In this document: positions 61,581 through 64,000 of the stretch, piece by piece
How the letters are laid out: every line of letters starts with the position of its first letter
Numbering within the stretch: the first letter of the stretch is position 1
Source: an uncultured Lachnospiraceae bacterium
GTDB taxonomy: Bacteria; Bacillota; Clostridia; Lachnospirales; Lachnospiraceae
Direction of reading: 5' to 3'
NCBI GenBank assembly: GCA_951802115.1
Contig: CATOPL010000008.1
Span: 62,001 to 126,000, forward strand
Length of the DNA stretch: 64,000 bases
Program-made: the position numbers and the translations under genes
The notes under the pieces: generated by a model
The model's database searches: none
Told to the model about the DNA's origin: nothing
What the model saw: the letters and a program-made list of their open reading frames with translations, nothing else

Positions 61581-62672
61581 TCAAAAATACTCCGGATTCA
61601 TAAACATCACCGTCAGGCTGACGGTCTTTCCATCTGCATCCAGTCCCCAGTAGCCGCTGTAGATGCCGTCCCCCATTCCGCTGGAAAAAAGGACTGCTCT
61701 GTTGCCGCTTTTCGGAAGCTTCCATTCCAGAAAGCCTGTGCCCTGATTCTGAAACTCCGGATGTGCTTCGTAACTTTCCTTAAAAAGAGCGGCAAAATAA
61801 TCAAGGTATTTGTTCTTCCCCGGATTTTCCTTCTCCCACTGTTCAAAAAATATCCGATTCTCTTCCGAAAGCGCACTGTCCGCAAAACAGGCCAGTCCTG
61901 CATCCACCCCGAAGAAAGTAAAGACGCCCGGCATTCCAAAATCCGCTCTTGCCTTCCCCTTGGGCATGGCGACCTCATAGGAGAGTGCCGGTCTTTCACT
62001 GAGCAAAAGTCTTGCAGCAGCAATCCGGAGGCCGGCAACCCGGGAAAGACAGACCGACAGCTCCACCGGATAGCTTCCAGCCGAAATCTTCTTATCCAGC
62101 ACCGTCTCATACCGGGTTCCCAGATAGGCAATCGGGTCCGTGAGCACCACTTCCCCGGTAGGAAAGTCCGCTTCTCCCGCCCGGATCACCCGGATCTTCG
62201 AACTTTCTGTAAAAAGCATCCGGAAAAATTCTGCCGGATAATTCTCCTGATTCAGAAATTTCAGGTTTTTTTCAAAGGCGATCTGAGCCGGATGCTTCAC
62301 CGGCTCCCGGATCTCCTTCCCGGTTCTGGTATCCACAAAATAGGCTCCGGTCTTATCGGAACGAAATTCCAGATCGCTGCCCATGGGCATATAGAACACA
62401 TCCACCACCGCTGGTTCGATATTGGCCAAAGTGTTAAAATCCACAATCGCCATGTTATTTGCGTCATTTACATACTCCTGGGTGTCTGTGTCCCCGAATG
62501 CAATCCATCCGTTTCCATGTTCACTCTCCTGACGAAACAGCCATTTCAGCTTCGACGTACCATCCAGAATGGATTTACTGACGATGGTTCCCCCGGCTCC
62601 CCGGATATATACTTTCATTTCCTGCTGTTTTTCCCCTGTTTTTTCTTCCTTGGTTTTATCAGATACTCCCAT
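61581..62672 (-). CDS. DUF2185 (Imm33-like) and DUF4241 fusion protein, probable immunity protein
   Basis: Protein of 363 residues with a polar N-terminal lead. The DUF2185/Imm33-like domain (about 18-125) has GGTIVSKSILDGTSKLKWLF and GNGWIAFGDTDTQEYVND. The DUF4241 domain (about 165-363) has GEVVLTDPIAYLG, GSYPVELSVCLSRVAGLRIA, FTFFGVDAGLACFAD and a final VMFMNPEYF. Both families occur in polymorphic toxin immunity loci. It lies 106 bases upstream of the SUKH gene on the same strand. Toxin neutralisation is inferred from the families, not shown. Confidence 0.82.
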   Translation of the reverse strand: MGVSDKTKEEKTGEKQQEMKVYIRGAGGTIVSKSILDGTSKLKWLFRQESEHGNGWIAFGDTDTQEYVNDANNMAIVDFNTLANIEPAVVDVFYMPMGSDLEFRSDKTGAYFVDTRTGKEIREPVKHPAQIAFEKNLKFLNQENYPAEFFRMLFTESSKIRVIRAGEADFPTGEVVLTDPIAYLGTRYETVLDKKISAGSYPVELSVCLSRVAGLRIAAARLLLSERPALSYEVAMPKGKARADFGMPGVFTFFGVDAGLACFADSALSEENRIFFEQWEKENPGKNKYLDYFAALFKESYEAHPEFQNQGTGFLEWKLPKSGNRAVLFSSGMGDGIYSGYWGLDADGKTVSLTVMFMNPEYF

Positions 62673-62860
62673 ACATTTTCCTCCTTCTCATCTTTGTTTC
62701 CTCTGTTTTTGCTTATCGTTTCAAAAGACCGAAAACGGACCTCTTACGTCCTGTCTCTGATTTACCGGATATTTTTTGAGCCAAGGATCTCATGTATCCA
62801 TGACTCATATTTTACCACCGCTTTCACTGATTGGGAATCATTTTTATTCTGGAACATTTC

Positions 62861-62899
62861 TCGAAATGCCAAAGAAAGCAATTATCAGACACGCTCTAA
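62861..62899 (-). repeat. Dispersed repeat family 2, copy D
   Basis: On the minus strand it reads TTAGAGCGTGTCTGATAATT, matching the core of copies A-C. It lies beyond the end of the broken LysE gene. The gap from 62673 to here shows no gene. Confidence 0.55.
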
Positions 62900-62965
62900 G
62901 ATCAGAAAAAGATTTAAAAATGCAGCATAAAAGCAATAATACAAGAAAAAACATAAACCATCTGC

Positions 62966-63323
62966 TCATAAAAACAGCGAAACAGCATAATATACAAAAA
63001 GTCCGGCTATAATAAGATTTGTAACTTTGGCATGTCTGGAAAAGAGTATTTTAAAAACTGACCCGAACAGCGGCCAGCACAAAGTAAATATAGATTTTCG
63101 GATTCACAAACTGCAAAAATGCCCCGGAAAGGAAACTGCTTTGCAAATGCTCTTCCTTGATGATGGAAGAACTTTTCAGCGTTTTCCAGGCAATCCAGAT
63201 CATATACAGCGCGCCAATAATAAGCATGGGCAGTCTGACCCTGGGGATTATTTCCGACAGCAGATTACAGAAAAATGTACAGATCAGCATGACTGCAGAA
63301 AAGCCTGCCCATATATAATAACA
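62966..63323 (-). pseudogene. Broken LysE-family exporter gene
   Basis: The N-terminal helices are missing: the first conserved stretch is WAGFSAVMLICTFFCNLL, with a stop a few codons before it. Then comes a good LysE middle, LIIGALYMIWIAWKTLKSS and FLQFVNPKIYIYFVLA. The frame stops early (VSF), while another frame resumes with the expected C-terminus, LFGSVFKILFSRHAKVTNLI and YYAVSLFL, so about 45 residues are deleted with a frameshift. A divergent truncated LysR gene faces it, the usual LysE/LysR pairing. Confidence 0.75.
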
Positions 63324-63399
63324 TCAACAAATAATGAAATCAAATTGAAATAATAAAATCTATACTTTAATTATTTTGAACTATAAAAGGAACATTATC

Positions 63400-64000
63400 A
63401 TGGAATCTAAGTACCTGAATACGTTTCGTACGGTTGTGGAAACAGGCAGCTTTACAGCTACAGCAGAAAAATTAAACTATACCCAATCTACCATTACGTT
63501 TCAGATCGGCCAGCTGGAACAGGGATTATCCGTCAGGCTTTTTGAAAAAATAGGACGTAAAATGATCTTAACGAAGGCAGGAGAACACCTCATCCCATAT
63601 GTGGAGGAAGTGATACATTCCCTGGAAAAACTTCGTTCTTTTGAACATGATCTGTCCGAATGCCGGAGAAATTTACAGATCGGAGTGGGCGAAACGCTGC
63701 TGTGTTATCAGTTGCCCGCTATCCTGAAAGAATTTCGGCGCCGGGCGCCGAACGCCCGTCTGTTTCTGCGCAAAAAAAGGAGCGCTGTCTTCCAGTTGAT
63801 CACTCACCTGCTTTTCAACGCCCCTTCCGCGGACAATTCTTATCTCTCAGTCCAAAAGACTGGAATCTATACTATATGTTTATTGTGCCTCTGTCAGTTT
63901 CTGTATAGCTTCTTCCCTGGTTGCCACAAAGAAAAAATCCCTGCCGCAATTAGACTCATAAATAAAATCTTTCAGCGGCTTACTGGTATAATGGGAATAA
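63400..64000 (+). pseudogene. LysR-family regulator, broken after about 125 residues
   Basis: ATG 63400 (AAAGGAAC upstream) opens a good LysR N-terminus: YLNTFRTVVETGSFTATAEK, NYTQSTITFQIGQLEQGL and LFEKIGRKMILTKAGEHLI, then the start of the effector domain, LQIGVGETLLCYQLPAILKE. Homology ends near 63775 after NARLFLR. The frame stays open to the window end but the residues no longer look like LysR, and a likely gene runs the other way in that DNA. So the regulator is probably truncated by a junction. Confidence 0.7.
63880..64000 (-). CDS. C-terminal end of an unidentified protein (partial)
   Basis: Forty codons enter from the window edge and stop at 63880. They read SKPLKDFIYESNCGRDFFFV then ATREEAIQKLTEAQ, which looks like real coding sequence, perhaps a STAS-like or small regulatory domain. 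It overlaps the non-homologous tail of the LysR frame. Too short to name. Confidence 0.45.
   Translation of the reverse strand, partial: YSHYTSKPLKDFIYESNCGRDFFFVATREEAIQKLTEAQ

Noticed and set aside
61446..62930. 494-codon plus-strand frame
   Set aside because: It spans both immunity genes on the other strand and is rich in Ser, His and Arg, with no domain; a shadow.

Overview
The window looks like chromosome from a low-to-mid GC Gram-positive anaerobe of the Lachnospiraceae type (Blautia/Ruminococcus-like). The basis is strong GGAGG ribosome binding sites, the gene order rpe-rsgA-prkC-prpC-rlmN-rsmB-zinc peptidase-fmt-def-priA, a MurE with the DNPR motif, DUF3786, and many GHKL/LytTR and AraC regulators. 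This placement is inference from content and was not tested by a search.

Layout. (1) 1-12213, minus strand: a compact housekeeping run from murE down to rpe, with several overlapping start/stop junctions. It covers cell wall (murE), replication restart (priA), translation start and maturation (def, fmt, rsmB, rlmN, rsgA) and the PASTA kinase/PP2C phosphatase pair. (2) 12417-23406: HD hydrolase and YbaK-type deacylase facing GNAT, GH36 alpha-galactosidase and AraC regulator genes, then a lipoprotein, carB without carA, and a second lipoprotein. (3) 23828-32760: one overlapping minus-strand defence operon, hsdR-small ORF-hsdM-hsdS-ATPase-HNH, in which a Septu (PtuAB)-like pair follows a type I restriction system. 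(4) 32861-41717: S66 peptidase, a CAT-like acetyltransferase with an extra C-terminal domain, DUF3786, then a two-component system with a MacAB-type exporter. (5) 42182-51095: hemerythrin fusion, Fic remnant, TreR-like regulator, a decayed sugar locus, a solute-binding lipoprotein beside a chemoreceptor, and an AgrA/AgrC-like two-component system followed by a 51-residue membrane peptide. (6) 51215-56581: a single giant gene (1788 residues). (7) 56991-64000: VanW protein, MoaE, LysM protein, two polymorphic-toxin-type immunity genes, and a decayed LysE/LysR pair.

The strongest candidate for an undescribed system is the giant gene. Read in order it encodes a cytosine-C5-methyltransferase fold that has lost its catalytic motifs, an SF2/HsdR-like helicase fold with broken motifs, an apparently intact PD-(D/E)XK nuclease, an intact NACHT NTPase, pentapeptide repeats and a beta-propeller-like tail. 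I infer an NLR-like anti-phage sensor/effector in which dead restriction-modification domains may act as integrated decoys or recognition scaffolds. A second dispersed repeat family lies at both ends of this gene.

Two dispersed non-coding repeat families occur: a 131-bp structured element (18.9, 41.9 and 57.8 kb, with a compensatory base-pair change) and a short element with core GAGCGTGTCTGAAAATT (51.2, 56.6, 56.8 and 62.9 kb). No tRNA, rRNA or CRISPR array was seen. All functional statements rest on reading motifs and family knowledge; no database search was run.
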